Source of the DNA: Limnephilus marmoratus
Taxonomy: Eukaryota > Arthropoda > Insecta > Trichoptera > Limnephilidae
Length of the DNA: 64,000 bases
Assembly (NCBI GenBank): GCA_917880885.1
Contig: OU862908.1
Location: 50,055,819-50,119,818 of the forward strand
Direction of reading: 5' to 3'
Shown: positions 1-9,508 of the stretch, piece by piece
Layout: each line of letters opens with the position of its first letter
Position numbering within the stretch: position 1 is the first letter of the stretch
Notes under the pieces: generated by a model
Databases searched by the model: none
What the model saw: only the letters and a program-made list of their open reading frames with translations
What the model was told of the DNA's origin: nothing
Made by a program: the position numbers and the translations under genes

Positions 1-127
1 CGGTTTGTAATACTAAAAGATGACATGGGACTGGAGGAAATTAATTCCCTCGGGGCCTCCTATGCGGTGTTAACATAAAATATAGGAATAGAACCCATAA
101 AAAAGAAGAAAGTTATGAAACTTATGA

Positions 128-300
128 GTGGAGCACAAGAGTCCCAACTACTCCCAACCCTCTGGAGCCAATTAGACTATGGTATTGCCAATTGGGATAG
201 GTTGAGAGGGTGAAGGTGGTGGAAAGGGGAAGTAGACAAGGAATAGGAAGATGATGAAGTACCTGGCTGTTCAGATCTGGTCACCAAACACGACCAAAGC
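128..300. repeat. Dispersed repeat family A, copy 1
   Basis: This stretch resembles 427-640, sharing a start reading GCACAAGAGTCCCAACT, a CTGGAGCCA block, a purine-rich middle and a segment around TACCTGGCTGTTCAGATCTGG. Reverse-complement relatives lie near 29636-29810 and 47385-47560. Four related copies in 48 kb make it a dispersed mobile repeat. I see no protein motif and cannot assign a class. Confidence 0.6.
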
Positions 301-426
301 CGTTATATAGCATAGTATTATATACAGCATATGTATAATATTTAACCATGTTATTTTTAATGAATAAATTTAGTAAGGAGTAATTTAGAGATACAATTTA
401 TTGTGAAATAAGACTTTTTTTTTACA

Positions 427-650
427 AGAATTCCGCACAAGAGTCCCAACTTCTCCCGTCTGGAGCCAGTGGCACTATGGCATCCCCAATTGGGGTATGT
501 TGTGAGGCTGAAGGTAGTGGGGAGGGGAAGGAGAAAGGGAAGAGGAAGGTGGGGAAGTACCTGGCTATTCAGATCTGGTCACTAAACACAGCTAAAGCCA
601 TTTCAAGCAACGTTTCAATTCTGAATGGTGGTCTTACACCAGGCGATACT
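427..650. repeat. Dispersed repeat family A, copy 2
   Basis: Second direct copy about 300 bases after the first, with the same GCACAAGAGTCCCAACT start and GA-rich centre. A 73-codon open frame (477-698) crosses it but reads the purine-rich repeat and is not credible as a gene. Copies near 29.7 kb and 47.4 kb are in the opposite orientation. Confidence 0.6.
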
Positions 651-740
651 GAGAGTATCTTCCACTCTGGAAAGTGCCGCAAATATTATTTAAAATGAAT
701 AAATTGTAAAACAACACAGATTAATCAAATAAAATTTATT

Positions 741-814
741 TGCCACGCCGGGATTCGATCCCGCGACCTTCGGAGTGCTAGTCAAGAGCCTTACCGCTGG
801 ACTACGCCGGCCGA
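741..814 (-). repeat. tRNA-like SINE head
   Basis: On the minus strand this reads as a tRNA-like sequence: an A-box-like segment TAGTCCAGCGGTAAGG and a B-box-like GGGATCGAATCCC in a T-arm position. There is no clean anticodon arm, so it is a pol III promoter relic of a SINE and not a working tRNA. A weaker relative follows at 846-921. Confidence 0.6.
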
Positions 815-845
815 CTAATTAATTAAATAGAATTTAAGTAAATTC

Positions 846-921
846 TGCACGCTGGGATTTGAACCCGTGATCTTTGTATTGCTAGTCAAGAGTCTTAATC
901 CTCGACCATGAAGGCAGTCAA
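846..921 (-). repeat. tRNA-like SINE head, degraded
   Basis: Minus-strand T-arm-like CACGGGTTCAAATCCCAG and the shared CTCTTGACTAGCA segment link it to the copy at 741-814. The A-box region is decayed. Confidence 0.5.
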
Positions 922-971
922 ACACTGAAAGGTTCTTGCAGTCATAAGTTAACCGTACTGTTAATTCCGTC

Positions 972-1179
972 GGTTCCATGCCAACTCAGAATGAAACCAA
1001 CTCAGAAACACCTCAGAAAGGACATTAAAAGCTATGAAAAAGTAATTTGAAAATAGTCGGTAACCCTAACCTAACTTAACCTATTTAACCAACGTATTTA
1101 TATATTTTTTTTATCATCACTCTTAATGACCTTTCTGAGGTGCTTCTGAGTTGGTTTCATTCTGAGTTAGCCGGTCACC
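972..1179. mobile_element. MITE, AACTCAGAATGAAACC family, copy 1
   Basis: Terminal inverted repeats carry AACTCAGAATGAAACCAACT on the left and its complement on the right, ending GCCGGTCACC. The interior contains an ACCTAACTTAACC tract. A second, shorter copy with the same ends is at 51495-51659. There is no coding capacity, so this is a non-autonomous DNA element. The superfamily is not identifiable by eye. Confidence 0.75.
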
Positions 1180-1187
1180 CTTTCCGC

Positions 1188-1258
1188 CATAATAATAATA
1201 ATAATATTTGGCTAATTTATGCAGCGCCGTTTTTGTGAAAAATCACCACAAGGGCGCA
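1188..1258. repeat. ATT-tailed short repeat, copy 1
   Basis: An (AAT)n run followed by TTTGGCTAATTTATGCAGCG and a segment ending CACAAGGGCGC. The same block is present reverse-complemented at 19495-19556. This is probably the 3' end of a retroposon with a microsatellite tail. Confidence 0.55.
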
Positions 1259-1259
1259 T

Positions 1260-1720
1260 ATGCATGATTGGTGCTAAGGAATTAATTCGCTATTGCTTTC
1301 AATGCTAACGAGTCGCAGAAACGGCCTGTTCTCATATGACAATGTACAAATGCTTGATGTGTGCCGAAGATGATGTGTGACGTCATAGTAGTCTCTAGTC
1401 CCTCACAGCATATTCCATTGAAATACCGATAGAACAAGAACTTTAAGGCCATCCGCTCATGGAGAAACTAAAAAAAAAACTGTTGCGACGCAATTGCTAA
1501 CCACAGGAAAGGAACTTGTGAATTTCGTTGACGGTCCGCACACAGACCGTGAGCTGCTACCATGGTAACCTGTCAACAAGGCAACTGAAACGCGATGGCC
1601 GCGGTGACCAGCAGTAGCGGCTCAATTGTTAATGTTAAATTTCTGTGCTTCTAAGCTTGTTGAGACGAGAGAAGAAGATCAAGTATTTCATATAACTATC
1701 TGTCTACTTACCGATCGCAC
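1260..1720 (+). promoter_or_regulatory. Candidate promoter and short 5' exon island
   Basis: A stretch with no second copy that I can see. It contains a perfect palindromic CRE (TGACGTCA, 1378-1385) and a 14-base sequence GCTACCATGGTAAC (1556-1569) that matches the RFX X-box consensus at 13 of 14 positions. An ATG with purine at -3 and G at +4 (1595) opens a 19-residue frame starting MAAVTSSSGSIV and ending at 1654. No strong splice donor was found, so the exon reading is speculative. The motifs are seen; the promoter role is inferred. Confidence 0.25.
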
Positions 1721-1984
1721 AAGTTTATCACGTTCACTTTAATTAAAACTTATTATTAAATTTAAACGACTGTGTTCTGGCATAGCATGAATTGTTAGCA
1801 ATAAATTGATATTGCGAAAAGAGATGACAACTCTTACAATCTAGAGTAAGTTACTTTTTCCGTCAAAAAATTAAATATTCTTACAAAAATGTACGGTAAA
1901 GAGTCATCTCTTTAAAAGTCATCTTTTAAAATATATATATTAAAAACATATAAATATAGCACAATATGGTAAATAAATTCCTGC

Positions 1985-2225
1985 AGAAAAGTGGTTAATA
2001 TATGCACAGAAATTCCTGCAAAAAATGGTGAGTATGTGGCAAAGAAATTCCCGCAGAAAAGTGATGGGTATGTGGCAAAAAAATGTACGCAGAAAAGTGG
2101 TGAGCGTGAGGCACAGAAAAATAGAGGGTATGTGACAGAAATTTCTGCACAAAAATGGAGAGTATGCGGCACCGAACTTCCTGCCGAAAAGGGGTTAGAA
2201 TGTGGCACAACTGTAGAAAAATTGC
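1985..2225. repeat. 36-bp minisatellite, about six to seven units
   Basis: Units of 36 bases built on a GTGGCAAAGAAATTCC-like core and GCAGAAAAGTG, diverging toward the right. Because the period is a multiple of three, several frames stay open on both strands. The plus frame 1991-2350 translates to a 12-residue repeat (VAKKFPQKSDGY-like) followed by a non-repetitive tail. No domain is recognised. The open frames are probably a by-product of the repeat. Confidence 0.7.
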
Positions 2226-2349
2226 TTGTATGTAATACAGAAGCTCTCGGCTCGTCTTTTTATGAATATATGTTGAGACAATATGAGAGGAGAATGATAA
2301 AATTATTACCGGTATGGAGAGCAATCCTGTTGTTGGATCTAATCAATTG

Positions 2350-4257
2350 AGATGTCTGCATTTATGTTTGCGAGGTTGCATTTAAAATGAAAGCATTATT
2401 ACTGCTGGTAAAAAATCTTTTTTTTTCTTTTAACTTTTCAATTATTTAAATAATTCACTTTGACGATCGTTGGTAAGAAGAACTCTACGTATAATTTGCA
2501 CTACTTCTAACATCTACATACAACTACCGTAGAATAATATTAAATTATTTATGATTAAATTACAATATTAAATTACGCAAGATTTTCTGGTCTTTCACAA
2601 AGTCCGCAATGTACGATTTTTCTTTACAAGATATAATATATTTGAAACAAGGAAACAAAAGGAGACAAATAACTTAATTAATCTTGGAAGAGATACAATA
2701 CTGATCTTTTGGTTCAGAAATCTAATATCTACCCAAGAAAACTGTTAAGAGGAGAGCCGTTGTTAATTAAAATGAAGTGTACAGAAAGAAAAGGTTTAAC
2801 CTAAACAAAGTTATTACAACACACGATCACGTGGCATAGGGGTTTAAAATGCGGTTTTCTGCTCTAAAAGATTTATATTTTTGGTGTACAACCAGTGTGA
2901 TAGGGGATGGTACACCACCATTAACCATTTTGTTATTTGTTCACGATTTTTGCATCAGGCATCACTGCGTTTTTATCCCAATAATCCATTATGCATGTCA
3001 GTTTTTTGATTTGATATTCAACGTGTTAATCTGTGTAATAATTTGTTTTGTGTTTCGATTTTTTCATTGATATGTCAAAGTTTGTAGGTACCTACTGTAA
3101 TATCGTCAACCATCATTTTGCACAAATTCTTCGAAGGGTTAGCTAAGAAAAGCTCAGTAGAGTTGATTTGAACGTTTTTCTTACTGAATTATATTTCCTG
3201 CTAGCTGAAACCTCGATTCTTGCCAAGAAAACTGTTTTTCCGATCTGACGTAACACATCAACTATTCTTTGAGATCTTTTATTAGATGTAAGGCATTCTT
3301 GTAGGCGGATATTTGTTTGTATCGAATACCATCCGAACTCGCCTGTTAGTATAGTGGAAACATTACTGATGTTCAGAAATGGTAACCTTATTCTTTGGGT
3401 CGATAACGAAAAACTAATAAAAAATATGCCAAGTTATCTCAAAATAGGATCTGAAACACCTGAAAATATTTGCTGGTGGCAACGTGGGACTACAAGAAAA
3501 GTAGTTTTTTTATGTTGAACGCATGAGTTCCTGCTCCCAACTGCCTGAAAGCATAACTCCGACCATACATCCGAGACTATGAAATACTTAATTTGTATTA
3601 TAAGGCTAAAGGTAAAGGAGAATTGAATGATATGGTTTCTCGGTAGTACCCATCTATTGATAAATTATATAAATTATTTTAAATATATTTTTTACGAGGT
3701 TAAGTAGTCCGATTCTCCCATAATATTTATTTTTTTACCCACAATTGAAGATTTGTTGACTTATAAAGCATTTAAGTTCACGTTTATAGTAGGTAAGTGA
3801 CGTTATTTTTAATATGAAGTAAACGATACATGCTCAGACTCAAATAGGGTTGTAAAGCTCCACATTCCCGGATGTAATTTAAAACAGAGTTAACAAATAT
3901 TTACGATGGCGTAATTCCACAGAAAGGGTCATAAATAACTCGGTGAAGAGCGGGGATAAGTATAAAACAGATTTTAACTACCGTCGTCAAATATGTTTTC
4001 GCATGTTTTGTCCCCCCAATTTGGGAGCTATCGATCACACGATATTCCAGAAATAAAATTATTATAATTTGATGCTTTCTAAACCTAAACCATCACCTCG
4101 AATCATCTAAGTAAATATTATTTTAAAATCACCCAAAATATTATTATTTTATGAAAATACTATCAAAACTGAAGTATTTCGATACTTGATTTAGAACAAA
4201 CCACTTAAAGTCAAAACTTATTACTAAATTAAACTAAGGAATTCCTGCAAATCAATG
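2350..4257. other. Unassigned AT-rich stretch
   Basis: No repeat, RNA gene or credible coding frame recognised. The 73-codon frame at 2849-3070 is hydrophobic, isolated and without any motif. Confidence 0.5.
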
Positions 4258-4291
4258 CCCGCTTTATATATCTTTTAATATATAAAGCGGG
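4258..4291. repeat. Perfect 14-bp-arm hairpin
   Basis: Arms CCCGCTTTATATAT and its exact complement flank a six-base loop. It lies just before the 14-bp tandem repeat and may mark a transposon end. No function shown. Confidence 0.6.
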
Positions 4292-4312
4292 TTGGTGTGC
4301 GTCACAATAAAC

Positions 4313-4391
4313 TCAACGAAACGTAGATGACGACACGTAGGTAACGAAACGCAGGTAACGAAACGTAGGTAACGAAACGTAGTTAACGAAA
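4313..4391. repeat. 14-bp tandem repeat
   Basis: Three near-perfect units of AACGAAACGTAGGT, plus partial and diverged units on the left. Confidence 0.75.
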
Positions 4392-4445
4392 AAAGCAGTT
4401 TTGGAAGACGTAATAGCGATTCTTTCAATTTGGCACACGCAGCCA

Positions 4446-5000
4446 GAAAATGTGGGGAAATGGTTTGGAGTGTTTTTCAACTCAATTTATTTGCAAAGTG
4501 CCCCAAAGCAATGAGAAAGCATGTCTCTAGTTCTCATTAATATATACACTGATGTAGGTACTAATTCAAATATTTTAAGTCACAAAAATAGGTTGCCCTG
4601 CTCAAGGAGTACGTGCGAGTAATATTTTTTACGCAGATGAATGGTTCTTCTAGCACCATCACTTAGCGCACTAAAGAAACTACTCCAAATATGTAAAGAT
4701 TTTGCAAAAAATCATAACCTTGCAGCAAGAAAATGTGGGGAAATGGTCTGTAGTGTTTTTCAACTCAATTTATTTGCAAAGTAGCCCAAAGCAAGGAGAA
4801 AGCATGTCTTCAGATCTCATTAATGTATACACTGATGTAGGTACTAATTTAAATATTTTAAGATACAAAAATAGGTTGCCGTGTTCAAGGAGTACGTGCG
4901 AGTAATATTTTTTACGCAGATGAATGGTTCTTCTAGCACCATCACTTAGCGCACTAAAGAAACTACTCCAAATATGTGAAGCTTTTGCAAAAAATCATAA
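4446..5000. repeat. Tandem duplication, 283-bp period
   Basis: The block beginning GAAAATGTGGGGAAATGG at 4446 recurs at 4729 with only scattered substitutions, ending in TTTGCAAAAAATCATAA both times. The 67-codon frame 4702-4905 is a by-product. Confidence 0.85.
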
Positions 5001-5059
5001 TACGTCCAAATCAATCGTTAACGTTTTCAAATGTACAAATTAACTTACACAAACACCCT

Positions 5060-5560
5060 AAGTAAGGCTAGACGGTAAGAAAATGGATATAAGTCATAGT
5101 ATAAAATACCTGGGACGTATTGTCATAGACAACCTGAAAGACATCGACGATATGGAAATAAAAGGAAGAGCGATATCCGTTATAGCCGGTCTGCTGTTAA
5201 GGCGTTCTCACCTTTGCAGTATATATTATGTCAAATGATTACTTGTCAAGATATTCTGCACATCACTGTATACGCCAGAACTGTAGCTAGATTATACTGC
5301 ATCCCAATGGCACAAGCTAATAGTTGTTTACAATACAAACGCTTATCACCAAATATTCCGTCTACCGAGATACTTCAAAGCTACGGAAAGGTTACTGGAG
5401 GGGCGAGTGCACTCTTTCAGAGCACTTCTCCGTCACCACATGGAAAATTACTGACACAAACTACGCTAAGCAAAAAAAAACTGAACATCACTGCCATGGC
5501 TGCCTGGATGGAGTCCCCGCTGATGGCCCTCTGGAGATGGGAACCATCCTCCAGAAACGT
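5060..5560 (+). pseudogene. LINE reverse-transcriptase C-terminal remnant (split element)
   Basis: Translation in shifting frames gives IKYLGRIVIDNLKD (the conserved KYLG...I..D block downstream of the RT fingers), then RLLLRRSHLC-like, LYTPEL and finally RLPRYFKATERLLEGRVHSF. The last block is typical of the C-terminal region of a non-LTR retrotransposon ORF2 (PRF.SA..MF.E..V..F). The same block occurs at 60662-60890 as RLPRYCSATKMFLEGR. Stops and frameshifts make it a pseudogene. A matching LINE 3'-end block at about 6075-6140 (also found at 61025-61070) suggests that the material between is a later insertion. The clade is not resolved. Confidence 0.7.
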
Positions 5561-5564
5561 CTAA

Positions 5565-6055
5565 AACTAAACCATTCATCTGATTACGATAAAACTTTGG
5601 AGATTTGATGTGCGCATGCCCGCAATGGTTTCTACATATGATAGTGAGTTCAGGTATCGTGAAATTATGCTTTGCTAACTATTCATCCGATTGCGATGAA
5701 ACTTTGGGGATTTGATATGTGCGTGCTCACGATGTTTTCTAAATATAATAATGAGCTAGGGCATTATGAAATTTAAATTTAAAAAAAATTGCAATTGGTG
5801 GTATGCGATCTGTTTGAAAACTGAATGGGAAACTCTGGAGAGGGAGTATGCGCGACGGGAGATGCGGGAGAGGGGTGTGGGGAGAGGGAAGGCGGAGTAG
5901 GAACGCTTGAGGGGAAAGGGACGCGGGAGAGGAAGAGGAGGCGGAAGGGGAATGGGAAGAATGGGAAAGGACACGCAGGGAAAAATAATTTCAAGTGGCT
6001 TAGCAATGCATGCTGAAAATTCGCCAGAATCAAATATTTTTGAATTCCTACCTGT
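5565..6055 (+). mobile_element. Helitron-like relic inside a LINE 3' UTR
   Basis: Two related segments (about 5575 and 5685) read ATTCATC[TC]GATT[AG]CGATAAAACTTTGG-like. A G/A-rich stretch of roughly 150 bases follows. The same order (duplicated CAAAAACTACTGA-type heads, a GCGAGCTGTTTGAAAA block, then a GGGAACGCGGGAG-rich block) occurs at 27548-28065. Arrangement and motifs resemble non-autonomous Helitrons of insects, but I cannot see clean TC and CTRRT ends here. The G/A-rich block explains the charged frames at 5756-6117. Confidence 0.4.
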
Positions 6056-6074
6056 GTAATGTTATTTTTACTAT

Positions 6075-6145
6075 TTTTTAGAAATATGGAATGAATTGCA
6101 TTGTTCTTCCCTTGCACACATTCTGCAATAAACGATATAATACAT
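6075..6145 (+). repeat. LINE 3'-end block
   Basis: ATATGGAATGAATTGCATTG and the following CCCTTGCA..CATTCTG.AATA pattern match 61025-61070, downstream of the homologous LINE at 60.7 kb. Confidence 0.55.
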
Positions 6146-7010
6146 ATAAAACTTTAACTGAAGAATTCGCCTACACGCCTGCAACCTAATTAATACTCAG
6201 CATTTTAGCAGCAGATAAATAAACGTTACGTAAATTATTTAAAGAGAAAAAAATTGTTTCACAGAAGAATGAGATAAAGTGCACTTGTCCTAATTATCTA
6301 CGAAAACATTTACTAGCATTTTATAAAAAGAAGGGGAAAAATTAATGTTACACAGAGAATTGAAAAAAAATTACACGATAGTATAACAAACTATAAGCGA
6401 TAACATATGTCTAAGTAGTTTTTCTTTTAAAAAAAACTTTTAATTTTCTACTAAAATTACTGCAAGCATAAAAAAATTAGGTTTGAATCCTTCGAATTTT
6501 GATTTTTATTATAAAATTCGCATATAATGTGGAATAAGTCGGCGTAGTTATTCTGTGTTATTTTAAAATTTATTTGTTTGAGGAGGTTAGTTGGGAGAGT
6601 CTATGTGGTCTATACCATTCTTCGATTCGAATCAAAAGAATTCTAAACTTTTCACCAGGGAATTTCTTCATCCTTTTCTTCTTCTATGAAGTTTATATAT
6701 CTCTCCACAATCTCCATAAATATATACCGTCTTGCGGAACTGAATAAAAATAACTAATTTATCTCAAAAGTTATTACTTCTGCTTTCAATCTTGTTAATC
6801 AAACTTAGTATCGCCTCCTAATTATGCTAGTGGTTTAATTCAGAATTTTTCAATATCTATGAATATAAAAACAAAATATTACGGTATCGAGGTTCATATA
6901 AATGAATCAATGACGCTTTGCAAACTAAAAGGAAACATTTTAAATGATATAATAAAAAGCAAAGGCACTTTATCATTTTAGTTTTTCCGTCGTTATGTAT
7001 TTTTTTTTAA
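6146..7010. other. Unassigned AT-rich stretch
   Basis: Nothing recognised on either strand. Confidence 0.5.
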
Positions 7011-7011
7011 T

Positions 7012-7432
7012 TAGCACCACACAGAAGGGCCTGAGTAAAATTAAATCCCTGAGTGCCTATGTCATCTTTGGGGATGATGTGTGGAGGGTATTTTTAGGCA
7101 AGGAAAGAGAGGAAGTTCTGGGAGGAAAATGGTAAGACGGATAGATCTGGAAGGATTATGGTATGGGGAGGAATCTGGGGGTCCATGTTTCCAGGAGCAC
7201 TATGAATTCGGCCGATGTGTATAGAGAGTCCTTTAAAAGTCAATCCGGCCCGCCACGGAGATGTCTCCCGATCCAGCCTGCCACAAAGTAAGTTGGCAGA
7301 CGCAATTGCTACCAAGACCCGGAATCCGGGCACCAAACCAGCGAACCACTTGGGGTTACCTACGGCAGAGTTGATGGTTATCCAGTAAACGGTTCCTGGG
7401 GCGTCGGTATTCATACCATAATAGTGAATCTA
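7012..7432. repeat. SINE-like family B, copy 1
   Basis: Begins near GAGTGCCTATGTCATCTT, includes GTGTGGAGGGT and AGGAAGTTCTGG, and ends with CGAACCACTTGGGGTTACCTA and GGTTCCTGGGGCG. A fuller copy is at 44957-45415 and a 3'-part copy at 31190-31325. It is moderately GC-rich against the AT-rich surroundings. The minus-strand frame 7094-7414 only reads through the repeat. Confidence 0.65.
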
Positions 7433-7525
7433 TGTCAGTCTAATCCATGTAAAATCTCAAATTTTAATATTTAATCACTGAAGATAATAATCGAAGTATC
7501 ATATCGTTAAAATTGATATGCTCGA

Positions 7526-7600
7526 ATTAGCCCTGTGCAGTGGTCAGAGTACTTCCCCAGCAAGGAAGAGGCCCTGTGTTCAATTCCTAGATGCGACTGA
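7526..7600 (+). repeat. tRNA-like SINE head related to the array units
   Basis: A-box-like GTGCAGTGGTCAGAGTA, an anticodon-type arm CTTCC-CCAGCAA-GGAAG and a B-box-like GTGTTCAATTCC. The loop CCAGCAA has C where tRNAs have U33, as does the array consensus CCGGCAA. That supports a common tRNA-Ala-like ancestor. Confidence 0.6.
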
Positions 7601-7719
7601 ATCTTTTTCGGTTTCATATTATTCGTTCGAGAGTCTTTCATTGCTTCAATTATTTAAAAAAAATTATTTACTTATTTTTAAAAATAAAACTTAATTTTTA
7701 AAATATTAACTTTTAAATC

Positions 7720-7943
7720 AAACCATTTCAGGTGGACCATATCCACGGTGACCATTTTCTAAAGAAAAATTGGAACCGTAGACCACATCCACGGTGACCA
7801 TTTTCTAAATAAAGACTGGAACCATTTCACGTCGACCACATCCACGGTGACCATTTTCTAAAGAAAGACTGGAACCATTTCACGTGGACCATATCCACGG
7901 TGACCATTTTCTAAAGAAATATTGGAAACATTTCACGTGGACC
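7720..7943. repeat. 53-bp minisatellite
   Basis: Four copies of a CCACGGTGACCATTTTCTAAA core at 7743, 7789, 7842 and 7895 (one interval shortened to 46). Units are separated by GGAACCATTTCACGTGGACC. Confidence 0.85.
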
Positions 7944-8215
7944 TATAGGAACTACTTTTAGGATATTTTTGTGGATATCAGTGAATATTTTGAGCATATT
8001 TGTATGCACTTTTAGGATAATTTTCAGGATATCAGGGTTTATATTTGAGCATTCTTGTGTATATTTTAAGGATATTATGTTTGTTGATAACAGTGGTTTT
8101 TTTTAGCAAAATGTGGATTCTTTAAGGAACTTTTTGTTGAAATCCGTGGATATTTTTGAGCATATTTGTGGAAACTTTAACCATATTTTGTTGATATTGG
8201 CAAAACTGATATGTT
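7944..8215. repeat. About 54-bp degenerate tandem repeat
   Basis: AGGATAT/AGGATAA starts at 7960, 8014 and 8069, with shared GATATCAG and GAGCAT[AT]TT[TC]TGT blocks. Later units are decayed. Confidence 0.65.
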
Positions 8216-8321
8216 TCACGGTATTTTTTATTTTTAAAACTAAACTAATAATAATTACAATGTATAACTTGTTTATAAATAAACTTTTTTTTGTAAATTG
8301 AAATATTATTGAAAAATAAAA

Positions 8322-8336
8322 GAAAAACATCTAATT
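8322..8336 (+). repeat. Left flanking direct repeat (candidate TSD)
   Basis: GAAAAACATCTAATT, identical to 10757-10771. The last five bases overlap the start of unit homology, so 10-15 bases are diagnostic. Confidence 0.7.
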
Positions 8337-8473
8337 ATTATTTTTAATTGTAAAACTAACGTTTTTAAGACAAGATTTTTTATGCATAGCACAAAGGGTA
8401 ACAATTATTATAAGCAATAATTATCAGCCTGAAACACTCATCCACATTGAAAAATCTTCCGAGAAAAGATACA

Positions 8474-8546
8474 TGACGCCAACGGGACTTGAACCCGTGT
8501 CCTCTCGATTGCCGGTCGATTGCTCTGACCACTGAGCTATGGCGGC
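8474..8546 (-). repeat. tRNA-like head, unit 1
   Basis: A 73-base cloverleaf-compatible sequence. Acceptor GCCGCCA/TGGCGTC (one C-T mismatch), D arm GCTC/GAGC, anticodon arm ATCGA-CCGGCAA-TCGAG and T arm ACGGG-TTCAAGT-CCCGT. The anticodon position reads GGC (Ala), but position 33 is C in place of the near-universal U, and the 27-43 pair is A-G. Confidence 0.8.
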
Positions 8547-8886
8547 TTATCTCGTACCCGCCAAATGATTCAATATATGCTAGTGTTTCATTCGACAATT
8601 ACTGCTTATTATATTTTTTCCACCTGAAAACAACCAACTTTATTTTTGCGAGAGAAACATTGTAAGTGTTAAATCCCTCGCTAGGTGGCGTCGAGACAAA
8701 TTATGTCTTCATTTATTGGGGAAATACTTAAACTTGTCAAATATTAATTATTATTTTTAATTGTAAAACTAACGTTTTTAAGACAAGATTTTTTATGCAT
8801 AGCACAAAGGGTAACAATTATTATAAGCAATAATTATCAGCCTGAAACACTCATCCACATTGAAAAATCTTCCGAGAAAAGATACA

Positions 8887-8959
8887 TGACGCCAACGGGA
8901 CTTGAACCCGTGTCCTCTCGATTGCCGGTCGATTGCTCTGACCACTGAGCTATGGCGGC
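8887..8959 (-). repeat. tRNA-like head, unit 2
   Basis: Same 73 bases as unit 1, exactly 413 bases further on. Confidence 0.8.
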
Positions 8960-9299
8960 TTATCTCGTACCCGCCAAATGATTCAATATATGCTAGTGTT
9001 TCATTCGACAATTACTGCTTATTATATTTTTTCCACCTGAAAACAACCAACTTTATTTTTGCGAGAGAAACATTGTAAGTGTTAAATCCCTCGCTAGGTG
9101 GCGTCAAGACAAATTATGTCTTCATTTATTGGGGAAATACTTAAACTTGTCAAATATTAATTATTATTTTTAATTGTAAAACTAACGTTTTTAAGACAAG
9201 ATTTTTTATGCATAGCACAAAGGGTAACAATTATTATAAGCAATAATTATCAGCCTGAAACACTCATCCACATTGAAAAATCTTCCGAGAAAAGATACA

Positions 9300-9372
9300 T
9301 GACGCCAACGGGACTTGAACCCGTGTCCTCTCGATTGCCGGTCGATTGCTCTGACCACTGAGCTATGGCGGC
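9300..9372 (-). repeat. tRNA-like head, unit 3 (next to the dyad)
   Basis: Last minus-strand copy. Its 5' flank leads straight into the inversion point. Confidence 0.8.
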
Positions 9373-9382
9373 TTATCTCGTA

Positions 9383-9425
9383 CCCGCCAAATGATTCAAT
9401 ATATGCTAGTGTTTCATTTGGCGGG
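9383..9425. repeat. Inversion junction at the array centre
   Basis: CCCGCCAAATG (9383-9393) and its complement (9415-9425) flank a 21-base spacer. The sequence passes from GTGTTTCATT of unit 3 directly into CATTTGGCGGG of the opposite strand, sharing CATT as microhomology. Confidence 0.85.
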
Positions 9426-9435
9426 TACGAGATAA

Positions 9436-9508
9436 GCCGCCATAGCTCAGTGGTCAGAGCAATCGACCGGCAATCGAGAGGACACGGGTTCAAGTCCCGT
9501 TGGCGTCA
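9436..9508 (+). repeat. tRNA-like head, unit 4 (first inverted unit)
   Basis: Identical to the reverse complement of units 1-3. Confidence 0.8.

Noticed and set aside
5756..6117. Overlapping charged and proline-rich frames on both strands
   Set aside because: They read a G/A-rich low-complexity block in opposite strands.
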